NCBI GenBank assembly: GCA_036675475.1 | Contig: JAKFEY010000044.1 | Location: 9,422-73,421, forward strand | Source: JALYRV01 sp036675475 | GTDB lineage: Bacteria > Acidobacteriota > Vicinamibacteria > Vicinamibacterales > SCN-69-37 | Length of the DNA stretch: 64,000 bases | Reading direction: 5' to 3' | Shown here: piece by piece, positions 34,025-42,480 of the stretch | Layout of the letters: each line of letters begins with the position of its first letter | Numbering within the stretch: the first letter of the stretch is position 1 | The notes under the pieces: model-generated | The model's database searches: none | Told to the model about the DNA's origin: nothing | What the model saw: the letters and a program-made list of their open reading frames with translations, nothing else | Made by a program: the position numbers and the translations under genes

Positions 34025-35782
34025 ATGGACAGCGTGACGCTCACGATCGACGGGAAGCAGGTGTCGGTTCCACAGGGAACCACGGTCCTGCAGGCCGCCA
34101 TCCAGTCCGGGATTCAGGTTCCGTACTACTGCTACCACCCCGGCCTGGGCATCGACGGCTCCTGCCGCGTGTGCATCGTCAAGATCGAGAAGATGCCGAA
34201 GCTGCAGACGTCGTGCTCGACGACCTGCACCGACGGCATGGTGGTGACGACCAATTCCGAGGATGTGGAAGCGGCGCGCGCCAGCGTCTTCGAGTTCCTG
34301 CTGATCAACCATCCGCTCGACTGCCCCGTGTGCGACAAGGGGGGCGAGTGCCCGCTGCAGGATTTCTCCTACACGTTCGGCCCCGAGCGCAGCCGCATGG
34401 AGTTTCCGCGCCGCGAGTTCGACGGCAACGGCGTGCGCGCCGACGTCGATTTCGGGCCGACGCTGATGCTCAACCGCAACCGCTGCATCCTGTGCACGCG
34501 GTGCGTCCGCTTCATGCGCGAGGTCGACGGCGACGCGCAGATCAGCATCGTGAACCGCGGCTACAAGAGCGAGATTGCCACGTTCCGCGAAGAGGGCGTG
34601 CACTCGATCCTGTCGGGCAACCTGATGGACGTGTGCCCGGTGGGCGCCATCACCACGCGCGACTACCGGTTCAAGTCGCGGCCCTGGGACAACCCCCTCG
34701 CGGTCGACACCATCTGCACGCAGTGTGAGCGCGGGTGCAACACCACGCTCTGGATCAAGGCGAAGCCGGAATGGGCAAAGGGCGCGCAGATCGCGAGAGC
34801 GACGCCGCGCTACAACGCCGACGTCAACGACTTCTGGATGTGCGACATCGGCCGCTTCAATCTCGACTGGATCGAAGGCGAGCAGCGCCTGCGCCGCCCG
34901 CTGGTGAAGCGCGGCGACACGCTGGCGCCCACCAACTGGGATGAAGCGATGGCCGCAGTGAAGAGCGCGGCCGAAGGCGGCGTGCAGTACCTCGCCTCGG
35001 CGCACGCGTCGCTCGAGGAGCTGCACCTGCTGGCGGCGCTCGCCGGCGGCGCCCAGAACGTGGCCGTGGGCTGGCGTTACAGCCAGAAGCAGCAGCCGGC
35101 CGGCACCACGTTCGTGGTACCGCCGGTCGACGCACCGAATCTGCGCGGCGCGCGCGATCTCGGATTCTCCGTTCCGGCCGAAAGCGGGCCGGCCGATCTG
35201 TCGGCGCTTCGCGGCGCGGTCGAGGGCGGCCGCGTGAAGACGCTGTATGTGTTCGACCCCGGCCCTGACGGCTCGATTGGCGACGTGAGCTGGATTGTCG
35301 ACGCGCGCCGCGCGGGCAAGCTGCAGACGTTCATCTATCACGGCATCACGCTGAACGCGCTGGCCTCGGCCGCCGACATCGTGATTCCGGGCGCGTGCTT
35401 CGCCGAGAAGGACGCGACCTACACGAACTGGCAGGGCCGCGTGCAGGCCACGGCGCAGGCCATCACGCCGCCCGGAGAGGCGCAGGAAGACTGGCGCATC
35501 CTCTCCAGGCTGGCAGGCGTGCTCGGATCCACCGTCGCGTACGCCAACGCCGGCGCGATTCGCGAAAAGATTGCCTCGGGCACGTCGATTCCCGGCTACG
35601 AGGCCCTGGCCGCCGTGAAGTTCGCGCGCGTCGTGCCGCAGCGCAGCTGGCTGCAGACGTCGAACCCCTCGGAGCGCTGGAAGTGGGACTTCATGTTCCA
35701 GGACCTGCCCCCCATCAAGTTCGGCGTGGAATACGGGCCGATGCCCCGCCGGGACGTTATCCCGCTTCGAGAAGTCAAATAG
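34025..35782 (+). CDS. nuoG: NuoG-like iron-sulfur protein (complex I 75-kDa subunit family), short form
   Basis: 585 residues. N-terminal 2Fe-2S ferredoxin domain (CYHPGLGIDGSCRVC near 34-48). The His/Cys 4Fe-4S motif HPLDCPVCDKGGEC lies near 97-110. Two further clusters use CILCTRC near 155 and CPVGA near 203, then CTQCERGC opens the molybdopterin-like region. The C-terminal part is only about 350 residues, so it is much shorter than the E. coli subunit (about 900). A lone nuoG without E, F or other nuo genes is unusual; the rest may lie elsewhere. TAGAAT (34011-34016) is 8 bases before the ATG. Confidence 0.85.
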   Translation: MDSVTLTIDGKQVSVPQGTTVLQAAIQSGIQVPYYCYHPGLGIDGSCRVCIVKIEKMPKLQTSCSTTCTDGMVVTTNSEDVEAARASVFEFLLINHPLDCPVCDKGGECPLQDFSYTFGPERSRMEFPRREFDGNGVRADVDFGPTLMLNRNRCILCTRCVRFMREVDGDAQISIVNRGYKSEIATFREEGVHSILSGNLMDVCPVGAITTRDYRFKSRPWDNPLAVDTICTQCERGCNTTLWIKAKPEWAKGAQIARATPRYNADVNDFWMCDIGRFNLDWIEGEQRLRRPLVKRGDTLAPTNWDEAMAAVKSAAEGGVQYLASAHASLEELHLLAALAGGAQNVAVGWRYSQKQQPAGTTFVVPPVDAPNLRGARDLGFSVPAESGPADLSALRGAVEGGRVKTLYVFDPGPDGSIGDVSWIVDARRAGKLQTFIYHGITLNALASAADIVIPGACFAEKDATYTNWQGRVQATAQAITPPGEAQEDWRILSRLAGVLGSTVAYANAGAIREKIASGTSIPGYEALAAVKFARVVPQRSWLQTSNPSERWKWDFMFQDLPPIKFGVEYGPMPRRDVIPLREVK

Positions 35783-35785
35783 CAG

Positions 35786-36502
35786 GTGACCGACGTCACC
35801 CTGTTCGCTGCCTTCGGCGCCGGCTTCCTGTCGTTCATCTCGCCGTGTGTCCTGCCGCTCATCCCGGGCTACATTTCCTACGTTTCGGGAATGTCGCTCG
35901 AGGACATGCGCAAGGCCGACGCGGGCGCCCGCCGGCGCCTGATGGTGGCCACGCTGCTCTTCATCCTGGGCTTTTCCATCATTTTCATGGCGATGGGCGC
36001 CTCGGCGAGCTGGATCGGGGGGCTGCTGAGCCAGCACCTCCGCGTGGTACAGAAGGTTGCCGGCGCGATCATCATCATTCTCGGCCTGCACCTGCTCGGC
36101 GTCTTCCGCCTGGGCTTTCTGGATCGCGACACCCGGGTGCAGACGTCGCGCAAACCGGCCACCGCCCTTGGCGCCGTCGTGGTCGGCATGGCCTTTGGAT
36201 TCGGCTGGACGCCGTGCATCGGGCCGATCCTGAGCGGAATCCTGACCATCGCGGGCTCGAAGAGCACCGTGGGCGAGGGCGTGCTGCTGCTCGGCGTCTA
36301 TTCGGCCGGCCTCGGCGTGCCGTTCTTCCTGACGTCGCTCGCGGTGGACAAGTTCTTTGCCGCGTCCGCAAAGGTGCGCCGCTACTATCGCGCCATCGAG
36401 CTGGTCTCCGGCCTGCTGCTGATTACTCTCGGCGTGCTCATGATCACCGGCCGGTTCACGCTGATCATCAGATTCCTGACGCCGTACCTCCCCACGTTCT
36501 AG
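35786..36502 (+). CDS. ccdA: CcdA/DsbD-type cytochrome c biogenesis membrane protein
   Basis: 238 residues from a GTG, 3 bases after the nuoG-like stop. Six transmembrane helices; ISPCVLPLIPGYISYVSG (first helix) and FGWTPCIGPIL (fourth helix) carry the paired cysteines that pass electrons from thioredoxin across the membrane. CcdA reduces periplasmic thiol-disulfide partners for haem attachment to c-type cytochromes. The tight spacing suggests that it is co-transcribed with the nuoG-like gene, linking two redox functions. Confidence 0.9.
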   Translation: MTDVTLFAAFGAGFLSFISPCVLPLIPGYISYVSGMSLEDMRKADAGARRRLMVATLLFILGFSIIFMAMGASASWIGGLLSQHLRVVQKVAGAIIIILGLHLLGVFRLGFLDRDTRVQTSRKPATALGAVVVGMAFGFGWTPCIGPILSGILTIAGSKSTVGEGVLLLGVYSAGLGVPFFLTSLAVDKFFAASAKVRRYYRAIELVSGLLLITLGVLMITGRFTLIIRFLTPYLPTF

Positions 36503-36538
36503 GCCCAGCTCCGTTACGATTTACAATCTGACCCCGCG

Positions 36539-37240
36539 ATGAAGCTGTCGGTCATCATGCCCGCCTACAACGAGGCGGGCACCATCCGCGAGATCATCGC
36601 CCGCGTCATGGCGGTCGACCTCGCGCCGCACGCGCTCGAGCTGGTGATCGTCGACGATGGGTCGAAGGACGGCACGCGCGACATCCTGCGCGACTACGAG
36701 CAGACCGAAAACATCCGCGTGATCTATCAGCCGCAGAACGCCGGCAAGGGCGCGGCCGTGGCGCGCGGCATCCGCGAGGCGTCGGGCGACGTGCTCGTGA
36801 TTCAGGATGCGGATCTCGAGTACGACCCCGCCGACTTCCGCAAACTGCTGGTGCCGATCGCCACCGGTCAGGCCGATGTGGTCTATGGGTCGCGCTTCAT
36901 GAAACGGGAAGGCGGCCGCGGCTACCTGCGGCGGTGGCACTGGCTCGGCAACGCCGCGCTGACCGCGTTCTCGAACCGGTTCACCGGCCTCGGCCTCACC
37001 GACATGGAGACCTGCTACAAAATGCTGCGCCGCGACGTGGCGCAGCGCCTCGATTTGCAGTCACGCGACTTCGCGATGGAGCCGGAGATCACCTGCAAGA
37101 TTGCGCGGATGGGCGTGAAGGTGCGCGAGCTGCCGATCTCGTATCAGGGCCGCACGTACGACGAGGGCAAGAAGATCGGCATGAAGGACGCGATCAAGGC
37201 CGTCCGTACCACCGTGAAGTACTCACGCTGGAAGCCGTAA
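36539..37240 (+). CDS. Family 2 glycosyltransferase (DPM1/DPG-synthase-like)
   Basis: 233 residues without membrane helices. SVIMPAYNEAGTIREII at the start and LVIVDDGSKDGT near 38 are the GT2 nucleotide-sugar site; VIQDADLEYDPADF near 86 holds the DxD metal motif. RFTGLGLTDMETCYKMLRR near 145 and PEITCKIARMGVKVRELPISY resemble polyprenyl-phosphate mannose/glucose synthases. It may make a lipid-linked sugar donor for GT-C enzymes such as the one at 26549-28528. Its stop overlaps the convergent kinase gene by 18 bases. Confidence 0.88.
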   Translation: MKLSVIMPAYNEAGTIREIIARVMAVDLAPHALELVIVDDGSKDGTRDILRDYEQTENIRVIYQPQNAGKGAAVARGIREASGDVLVIQDADLEYDPADFRKLLVPIATGQADVVYGSRFMKREGGRGYLRRWHWLGNAALTAFSNRFTGLGLTDMETCYKMLRRDVAQRLDLQSRDFAMEPEITCKIARMGVKVRELPISYQGRTYDEGKKIGMKDAIKAVRTTVKYSRWKP

Positions 37241-38104
37241 CCGCAGCGCTCCCGGCCGCACGCCCACCTCGACTCGCGTGCCGGCCTCGATGCATTCGCC
37301 ATCGAGGTGCAGCTCCATCGGTGCGTCCGCCTCGACCACCGCGCGCCGCACCGCTCGTCTGACAATCCCGCTCACGCTCTTGTCGCGGCCAAGAAACAGC
37401 CGGCGCGCGCGCCACAACTGAGGAAAGAACGGCCGCGCGTCGACGATCAACGCATCCAGCAACCCATCGTCGAACCTCGCCCCGGGCGCGATGATGGCGT
37501 TGTTGCCGTACTGCTGGCCGTTCGCGAACACGATCAGGAAGGCGCGCAAGTCGAAGGGCTGGTCGTCGAGGTGCACACGGTACGGGCGGCCGCCGTACGT
37601 GATCCCTTCGTGCAGCCCGATCAGCAGGTACGGCAGGCCGCCGCGCCGGGTCAGCAGGTTGAAGCGCTTCGCCACGCGCGCGTCGAAGCCGATGCCGGCA
37701 AGGTTCAGGAACGGACGGCCGTTGACCTCGCCGACGTCGATGGGCCTGATGGTGCCGGTGAACGCGGCGCGCAGCGCCGTCCGGGGGTCGCGCGCGACGC
37801 GCAGCGTGGTCGCAAAGCCGTCGCCGGATCCGGCCGGCACGATGCCGAACGCCGACGCGGTGCCCGCCACCGCGCCCGCGACTTCATTGACCGTCCCGTC
37901 GCCGCCCCAGGCAATCACCGTGTCTGCGCCGGCGGCGGCGAAGGCGAGGGCCAGCTCGCGGCCGTGGCCTGCCCGCTCGGTGAGCGCGATGTCGACCTCG
38001 ATGCCGCACTCCGCGGCCACCGCGCGCGCGAGCGCCTGTTTCTCGACCGGCGTGCCGCTGACGCCGCGCCCGGATTTCGGGTTGATGATGACCGCCGCGC
38101 GCAT
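37223..38104 (-). CDS. Diacylglycerol kinase family lipid kinase
   Basis: 293 residues. IINPKSGRG at the start and WGGDGTVNEVAGAVAG near 68 are the DAGK catalytic-domain signatures (GGDGT binds ATP). GSGDGFATTL near 92 and FLNLAGIGFDARVAK near 130 fit the YegS/BmrU-like bacterial lipid kinases. Probable substrates are diacylglycerol, ceramide-like lipids or polyprenol derivatives. It is transcribed divergently from the GAF protein with one shared TATA element. Confidence 0.87.
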   Translation of the reverse strand: MRAAVIINPKSGRGVSGTPVEKQALARAVAAECGIEVDIALTERAGHGRELALAFAAAGADTVIAWGGDGTVNEVAGAVAGTASAFGIVPAGSGDGFATTLRVARDPRTALRAAFTGTIRPIDVGEVNGRPFLNLAGIGFDARVAKRFNLLTRRGGLPYLLIGLHEGITYGGRPYRVHLDDQPFDLRAFLIVFANGQQYGNNAIIAPGARFDDGLLDALIVDARPFFPQLWRARRLFLGRDKSVSGIVRRAVRRAVVEADAPMELHLDGECIEAGTRVEVGVRPGALRLRLPA

Positions 38105-38127
38105 GGGGCGCTGTTATAGTAGCGGGA
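38105..38127. promoter_or_regulatory. Bidirectional promoter with one shared TATA element
   Basis: GTTATAGT at 38113-38120 gives TATAAC for the minus-strand gene (8 bases from its ATG at 38104) and TATAGT for the plus-strand gene (7 bases from its ATG at 38128). The gap of 23 bases leaves no room for separate promoters or Shine-Dalgarno sites. Confidence 0.55.
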
Positions 38128-39387
38128 ATGAAGGGACGCACTGCGCGCGTGATGGTTGTGCTGGTGTTCGTCGCCGTGATTGCGGCGGCGGCGCATCAGG
38201 CGGTCACCCGCTCGCAGGCTGTCGACGCGGCCGGCGACCGGCAGGCCGCCGTCACGGCCGCCGTCTCTCAGGCAGACCGGGCGCTGGCCGACATCGTGGC
38301 CGCCGAGCGCAGCTACGTGGCGCCGGGGCAGGGACTCGATTTCTGGGCGGCGCGGGTCGATGAGTCGCTCGCCGCCGCGCGGCAGGCGCTCGGCACACTG
38401 CACGCACAAGCCACCGACGAGGCCTCGACGGCCGCTGTCGCGGCCGCCGCCGCGCGCCTCGACGACTTCGCGGAGATGGATCAGCGCGCGCGCGACTACA
38501 CGCGCGATGGCCAGCGCACGCTCGCGTCCGACCTGATCTTTGCCGACGGCTTCGAGATTGCCGCCGCGGCGCGCACCGAGCTCGCGTCGGCCGCGGCGCT
38601 GCAGCGCGCCGCCATCGACGCGCCCCTTACGCGCGATCGGCAGCTTCGCCTCGCGTCATTCGGCGTGCTTGGCGCCGCCGGGCTGCTCGCCGCGTTGCTG
38701 CTGCTGCGCATGCCGACGCCGGACGAACCCGCCGTGACATCGATCGCGCCAGACGCCTTCGTCGCCGCGCCAGCCGTCCGCGCAGCCGCCGTCCCCGACG
38801 ATTCCATCGGCGCCGCCCTCGACGCCAGTCTCGAAGGACTCGACACGTTCGACGAACCTGTCGAACCTGTCGAACGAGTCGAACGAGTCGAACGAGTCGA
38901 ACCTGTCGAACCTGTCGAACCTGTCGAACCCGCGAACGTGAATCTGTCTTCCGCCGCCGACGTCTGCGTCGATCTCGCGCGCCTTCTCGACGCGCGCGAT
39001 CTGCAGAACGTGCTCGGCCGCATCGGTGAGGTGCTCGGCGCCACCGGCGTGATCGTGTGGCTGTCGGATGCGGAAGGCGTGGCCCTCGCGCCGGCGCTCA
39101 CGCACGGCTATGCGCCATCGCTCGTGGCGCGTCTCGGCTCGCTTCCGGCCGACGCCGACAACCCGACGTCGGCGGCGTGGCGATCGAAGACGACGCAGGT
39201 GGTGAATGGCGCGCTGGCCGTGCCGCTGCTCACGGCAGAAGGCTGCACCGGTGTGCTGGCGCTCGAACTCAGTGATGGAAAGGAACGCGCCAGCGACGTG
39301 CAGTCACTGGCGCGCATCGTGGGGGCGCAGCTTGCCGCCGGGATTTCTGCGCCCGCGGCAGAGTCGCGCCGCGCCGCCGAGGCCTGA
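38128..39387 (+). CDS. Membrane protein with periplasmic helical domain and C-terminal GAF-like domain
   Basis: 419 residues. An N-terminal anchor (VMVVLVFVAVIAAAAHQAV) and a second helix near 178-195 (FGVLGAAGLLAALLLL) enclose a helical periplasmic segment rich in Ala and Glu. A 9-copy VEP/VER linker (residues 243-268; separate entry) leads to a GAF-like domain at about 280-405 (ADVCVDLARLLDARDLQNVL; GVIVWLSDAEGVAL). The layout resembles a sensor that has lost its output domain. Partner and ligand are unknown. Confidence 0.65.
   Translation: MKGRTARVMVVLVFVAVIAAAAHQAVTRSQAVDAAGDRQAAVTAAVSQADRALADIVAAERSYVAPGQGLDFWAARVDESLAAARQALGTLHAQATDEASTAAVAAAAARLDDFAEMDQRARDYTRDGQRTLASDLIFADGFEIAAAARTELASAAALQRAAIDAPLTRDRQLRLASFGVLGAAGLLAALLLLRMPTPDEPAVTSIAPDAFVAAPAVRAAAVPDDSIGAALDASLEGLDTFDEPVEPVERVERVERVEPVEPVEPVEPANVNLSSAADVCVDLARLLDARDLQNVLGRIGEVLGATGVIVWLSDAEGVALAPALTHGYAPSLVARLGSLPADADNPTSAAWRSKTTQVVNGALAVPLLTAEGCTGVLALELSDGKERASDVQSLARIVGAQLAAGISAPAAESRRAAEA
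38851..38931. repeat. 9-base tandem repeat encoding a VEP/VER linker
   Basis: Nine units based on GTCGAACCT or GTCGAACGA. The order is four-type: two CCT-ending units, three CGA-ending, then four CCT/CCC-ending. It encodes Val-Glu-Pro and Val-Glu-Arg triplets, so copy-number changes keep the frame. Confidence 0.92.
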
Positions 39388-39390
39388 TCG

Positions 39391-40311
39391 CTAGATCACG
39401 CGACGGCCGCCGCGGCGGACGTTGTGCTCAATCGTGGCTTTCAGCGTCTGCGGCTTTCGATCGCGGACGATTTCGATCGACACCTCTCCCGACGCCTCGC
39501 CAATCGCGCGCACCAGATCACCCGAGTCTTCGATCGCGGCGCTGCCGACCTTCGTGATCACGTCGCCCGCGCGCAGACCGGCCTTCGATGCCGCCGAGTC
39601 CGCGGTCACTTCCGTGACCAGCACGCCCTGCTCCACGCCAAAGTGCTTCGCGAGCTGATCGGTCAGGGTCTGGGTGCCGACGCCGAGGCGCCCGCCGTTG
39701 AAGCTGTAGGCAAAGCCGTCGCGGAACAACTCGAACTCGGGGGCCGCCATCGGCACCCGCACGTCAGGCATCGGCGCGCGCGGCGGACGAGGCGCACGCG
39801 GGGCGCGAGGCACCGGCATGGGCGATACGCGAGGGGTGACCAGGAATCGCTCCAGTCCGTCGCGACTGCCCCTCTCGGGCTCGATCGTCAGCGGCGTCCG
39901 CTGGCCGTTGCGCGAGACCGTCATCGGCACTTTCCGCCCTGACGGCGTTTCCGTGATCAGCCGCTGCAGCTGACTGACGCTTCGCGCGCGCTCGCCGTCG
40001 AAGTCGACGATCACGTCGCCTTCCCTGAGGCCCGCCTTCGCCGCGGGCGAGTCGGCATCAACGCCGGTGACAAGAACGCCCGATTCGGCCGCCAGTTTCT
40101 TCTCGGCCACGTCTTCGGCCGTGACATCCGCGATGGTGGCGCCGATGCGGCTGCCGCCGGCCATCGACAACACCTGCACCGCGCGCTCAATCGGCTCGCG
40201 GAATTCGCGCTCGACCACAACCGGGGTCTGCGCTTCGGCGCCGCTGAGCTGTGTCGCCGCGGCGGTGCCGAGGATGACGGCCGCAGCCGTCCCTGCTTTC
40301 CAAGAACGCAT
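39391..40311 (-). CDS. Exported double-PDZ protein
   Basis: 306 residues with a signal peptide (SWKAGTAAAVILGTAAATQLSGAEA) and a preceding AAGGAGG. Two PDZ domains: about residues 58-150 (GVLVTGVDADSPAAKAGLREGDVIVDFDGE) and 210-295 (GVLVTEVTADSAASKAGLRAGDVITKVG). A Pro/Arg-rich linker (VPRAPRAPRPPRAP) joins them. No trypsin-like protease domain is present, unlike DegP/HtrA. It may act as a periplasmic adaptor or protease regulator. Immediately upstream of the histidine kinase gene on the opposite side; both are minus strand. Confidence 0.8.
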   Translation of the reverse strand: MRSWKAGTAAAVILGTAAATQLSGAEAQTPVVVEREFREPIERAVQVLSMAGGSRIGATIADVTAEDVAEKKLAAESGVLVTGVDADSPAAKAGLREGDVIVDFDGERARSVSQLQRLITETPSGRKVPMTVSRNGQRTPLTIEPERGSRDGLERFLVTPRVSPMPVPRAPRAPRPPRAPMPDVRVPMAAPEFELFRDGFAYSFNGGRLGVGTQTLTDQLAKHFGVEQGVLVTEVTADSAASKAGLRAGDVITKVGSAAIEDSGDLVRAIGEASGEVSIEIVRDRKPQTLKATIEHNVRRGGRRVI

Positions 40312-40371
40312 CTGAAGAACCTCCTTCTGGGCTTCCCGGAGGATCAGACGCGCCGCTCTCCCAAAAGGTTG

Positions 40372-41841
40372 TCAGCTTCGCCGGAGGTCGTCGGCAGCCA
40401 GAGGCAGGGTGACGGTGAAACTCGCCCCCAGGCCCGGGCCCGGGCTGGCAGCCTCGACGCTCCCCCCGTGCAGCTCCACGAAATAGCGCACGAGCGACAG
40501 GCCGAGGCCCAGGCCGCCGTACTCGCGGCGCGAGCCGCCCTCGGCCTGGCGGAAACGCTCGAAGACGTGCGGCAGGAACTCGCGGGGGATGCCGATGCCC
40601 GAGTCGACCACGGTAATCCGGGCGTTGCCGCCCGCGCGCTCGAGGCCCATCGTGATTTCGCCGCCTTCCGGCGTGAACTTCGTGGCGTTGCTCAGCAGAT
40701 TCCAGAACACCTGCTGCAGCCGGTCGGCGTCGGCCAGCGCAATCATCGGCTTGCCGTCGGTCGTCAGGTCGAAGCGCAGGTTCTTCGCGTCAATCGACGG
40801 GCGCACGACATCGGCCGCGGCGCGCGCAACCTGCAGGATGTCGGCCGGCGCCGGCCGCAGCCGGATCTTGCCCGTGACGATGCTCGACACGTCGAGCACG
40901 TCCGACACGAGCTGCGACAGCAGGTGCGCGTTGCGCTCGATGATTTCGACGACCTGCTGCCGCCGCGTGTCGGCAATCTTCCCCGTGCGCAGCATCTGCG
41001 TGTAGCCGAGCACGGCGTTGAGCGGCGTGCGCAGCTCGTGCGAGAGCGTCGCCAGAAATTCGTCCTTGATCCGGTTGGCTTCGCCGAGCTTGCGCAGCAG
41101 CTCCTTGTGCGCCGTGATGTCGCGCGCAATCTTCGACGCGCCGACGATGCGGCCCTCGGCATCCCGGATGGGCGACACCGTCAGCGAAATATTGAGGCGC
41201 GTGCCGTCCTTGCGCATACGCACGGTCTCGAAGTGCGTCACCGGCTCGCCGCGCCGGATGTGATCCAGCACGTCGTCTTCCTCGCCCTGCCGCTCGGCCG
41301 GGATGATGATCCGGATCGACCGTCCGACCGCTTCGTCGGCGGTGAACCCGAACATCCGCTCCGCCGCGCGGTTCCAGGTCTGGACGATGCTGTTGAGATC
41401 CTTGCTGACGATGGCGTCTTCCGACGAGTCGACGATGGCGGCAAGGCGCTGCGCTTCGCGTTCGATCACCAGCTGCCGGCTGATGTCGCGCGCGATCGTC
41501 GACACCCCGACGATCCGGCCGTCGTGATCGCGGATCGGCGATATAGCCAGCGACATCGGCACGAGCTGGCCGTTCCGCTTCCGGCGATAGCCCTGAAAGT
41601 GATCCGGGTTTTCGCCGCGCCGCGCCTGCTCGCTGAGGTCCCGGGCGGCGGTCCGCTCGCTGTCGGGAATGATGATGTCGATGGGCTGGCCGATGGCTTC
41701 CTCGGCGGAATAGCCAAACAACTCCGCGGCGGATCGATTCCAGCTGTCGATGCGGCGGTCGAGATCCTCGCTCAGAATCGCATCGTCCGAGGATTCGACC
41801 ACGGCGGCGAGTCTCAGGGCGGAGGCGTCGGTGTGTGCCAT
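40372..41841 (-). CDS. PAS-PAS sensor histidine kinase
   Basis: 489 residues, soluble. PAS 1 at about 8-125 and PAS 2 at 135-250 (similar to each other: ITS-type WNRSAAELFGYSAEEAIG and WNRAAERMFGFTADEAVG). The HisKA domain has the phosphorylated His268 in LSHELRTPLN. The ATP-binding domain occupies about 375-485, with QVFWNLLSNATKF, DSGIGIP and GGLGLGLSLVR. It responds to an intracellular signal, possibly redox or haem-based. No response regulator lies next to it. Confidence 0.92.
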   Translation of the reverse strand: MAHTDASALRLAAVVESSDDAILSEDLDRRIDSWNRSAAELFGYSAEEAIGQPIDIIIPDSERTAARDLSEQARRGENPDHFQGYRRKRNGQLVPMSLAISPIRDHDGRIVGVSTIARDISRQLVIEREAQRLAAIVDSSEDAIVSKDLNSIVQTWNRAAERMFGFTADEAVGRSIRIIIPAERQGEEDDVLDHIRRGEPVTHFETVRMRKDGTRLNISLTVSPIRDAEGRIVGASKIARDITAHKELLRKLGEANRIKDEFLATLSHELRTPLNAVLGYTQMLRTGKIADTRRQQVVEIIERNAHLLSQLVSDVLDVSSIVTGKIRLRPAPADILQVARAAADVVRPSIDAKNLRFDLTTDGKPMIALADADRLQQVFWNLLSNATKFTPEGGEITMGLERAGGNARITVVDSGIGIPREFLPHVFERFRQAEGGSRREYGGLGLGLSLVRYFVELHGGSVEAASPGPGLGASFTVTLPLAADDLRRS

Positions 41842-42117
41842 ACGTCACTCGTAGAGGTCAGCCTGCGTCCGGAGGCGGGGACATCCCGGGACATTCTACG
41901 CCGGGCGATTGGGCGATTTGCTGAGGAATCGGCGCGATCGCCGGAGGCACGCCGTTTGGTATGTCAGTGTGCGGGCCGCAAGGAATCACCGGGGGGCGTA
42001 ACCTCAGGCAGGCGCTGGCATCGCCGCTCCCCGGGTTGTTTCACGATTCTTTTCGCGGCCTTTTTCTTTTTCTTCGCGATGGTTCGGGATTTGCGAAGCA
42101 CGAACGCGGAGGCTGAC
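41842..42117. other. Gap of 276 bases without a gene
   Basis: Between the divergent histidine kinase and lipoprotein genes. I see no open frame with a coding look. The pyrimidine-rich stretch near 42050-42075 and the RBS GGAGG before 42118 are the only notable signals. It presumably holds both promoters. Confidence 0.5.
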
Positions 42118-42477
42118 ATGCGGACTGCACAGACCAAGCTCATCGCTCTCGTATTGGCGCTCGGCCTCGCGGCATCGGCCTGTGCCGCGCGGGCAGCCAA
42201 CGTGGGCGAAGTCAAAATGAACCCTGGGCGCTTCGTCGACAAGAGCGTGTCGATCGAAGGCACGGTGACCGAGTCGTGGGGCATCCCACTCGTGCCCTAC
42301 AAGATGTACAAGGTCGACGACGGCACGGGCGAAATCACCGTGGTGTCGAAGGACGATCGCGTGCCCGGCAAGGGCGCGCGCGTGCGCGTGCGGGGCGAGG
42401 TCAAGAACATCGCGACGCTCGGCGGCCGCGCGCTCGGCCTGCACCTTGAACAGCAGGACCTCGATTTTCTGAGGTAG
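42118..42477 (+). CDS. Lipoprotein with OB-fold (nucleic acid-binding-like) domain
   Basis: 119 residues from the ATG at 42118 after a clear GGAGG. A signal peptide ends in SACAARA; SAC may be the lipidation site. The remainder (VGEVKMNPGRFVDKSVSIEGTVTESWG and RVPGKGARVRVRGEVKN) is a small OB fold of the tRNA-anti/YgiW type. Such exported OB proteins bind ligands or peptides at the envelope. Function unknown. Confidence 0.7.
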   Translation: MRTAQTKLIALVLALGLAASACAARAANVGEVKMNPGRFVDKSVSIEGTVTESWGIPLVPYKMYKVDDGTGEITVVSKDDRVPGKGARVRVRGEVKNIATLGGRALGLHLEQQDLDFLR

Positions 42478-42480
42478 CAG

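Noticed and set aside
31321..34101. A 926-codon open frame on the minus strand
   Set aside because: It mirrors the M1 peptidase gene; composition is Arg/Ala/His-rich with no motif, while the plus frame has a signal peptide and HEXXH zinc site.
38851..38931. Short regular repeat as a CRISPR array
   Set aside because: Units are 9 bases without spacers, in frame within a coding sequence, and no cas genes are present.
40369..42080. Long plus-strand frame across the histidine kinase
   Set aside because: Shadow of the PAS-PAS kinase; no motif, and the kinase frame has all H, N, G boxes.
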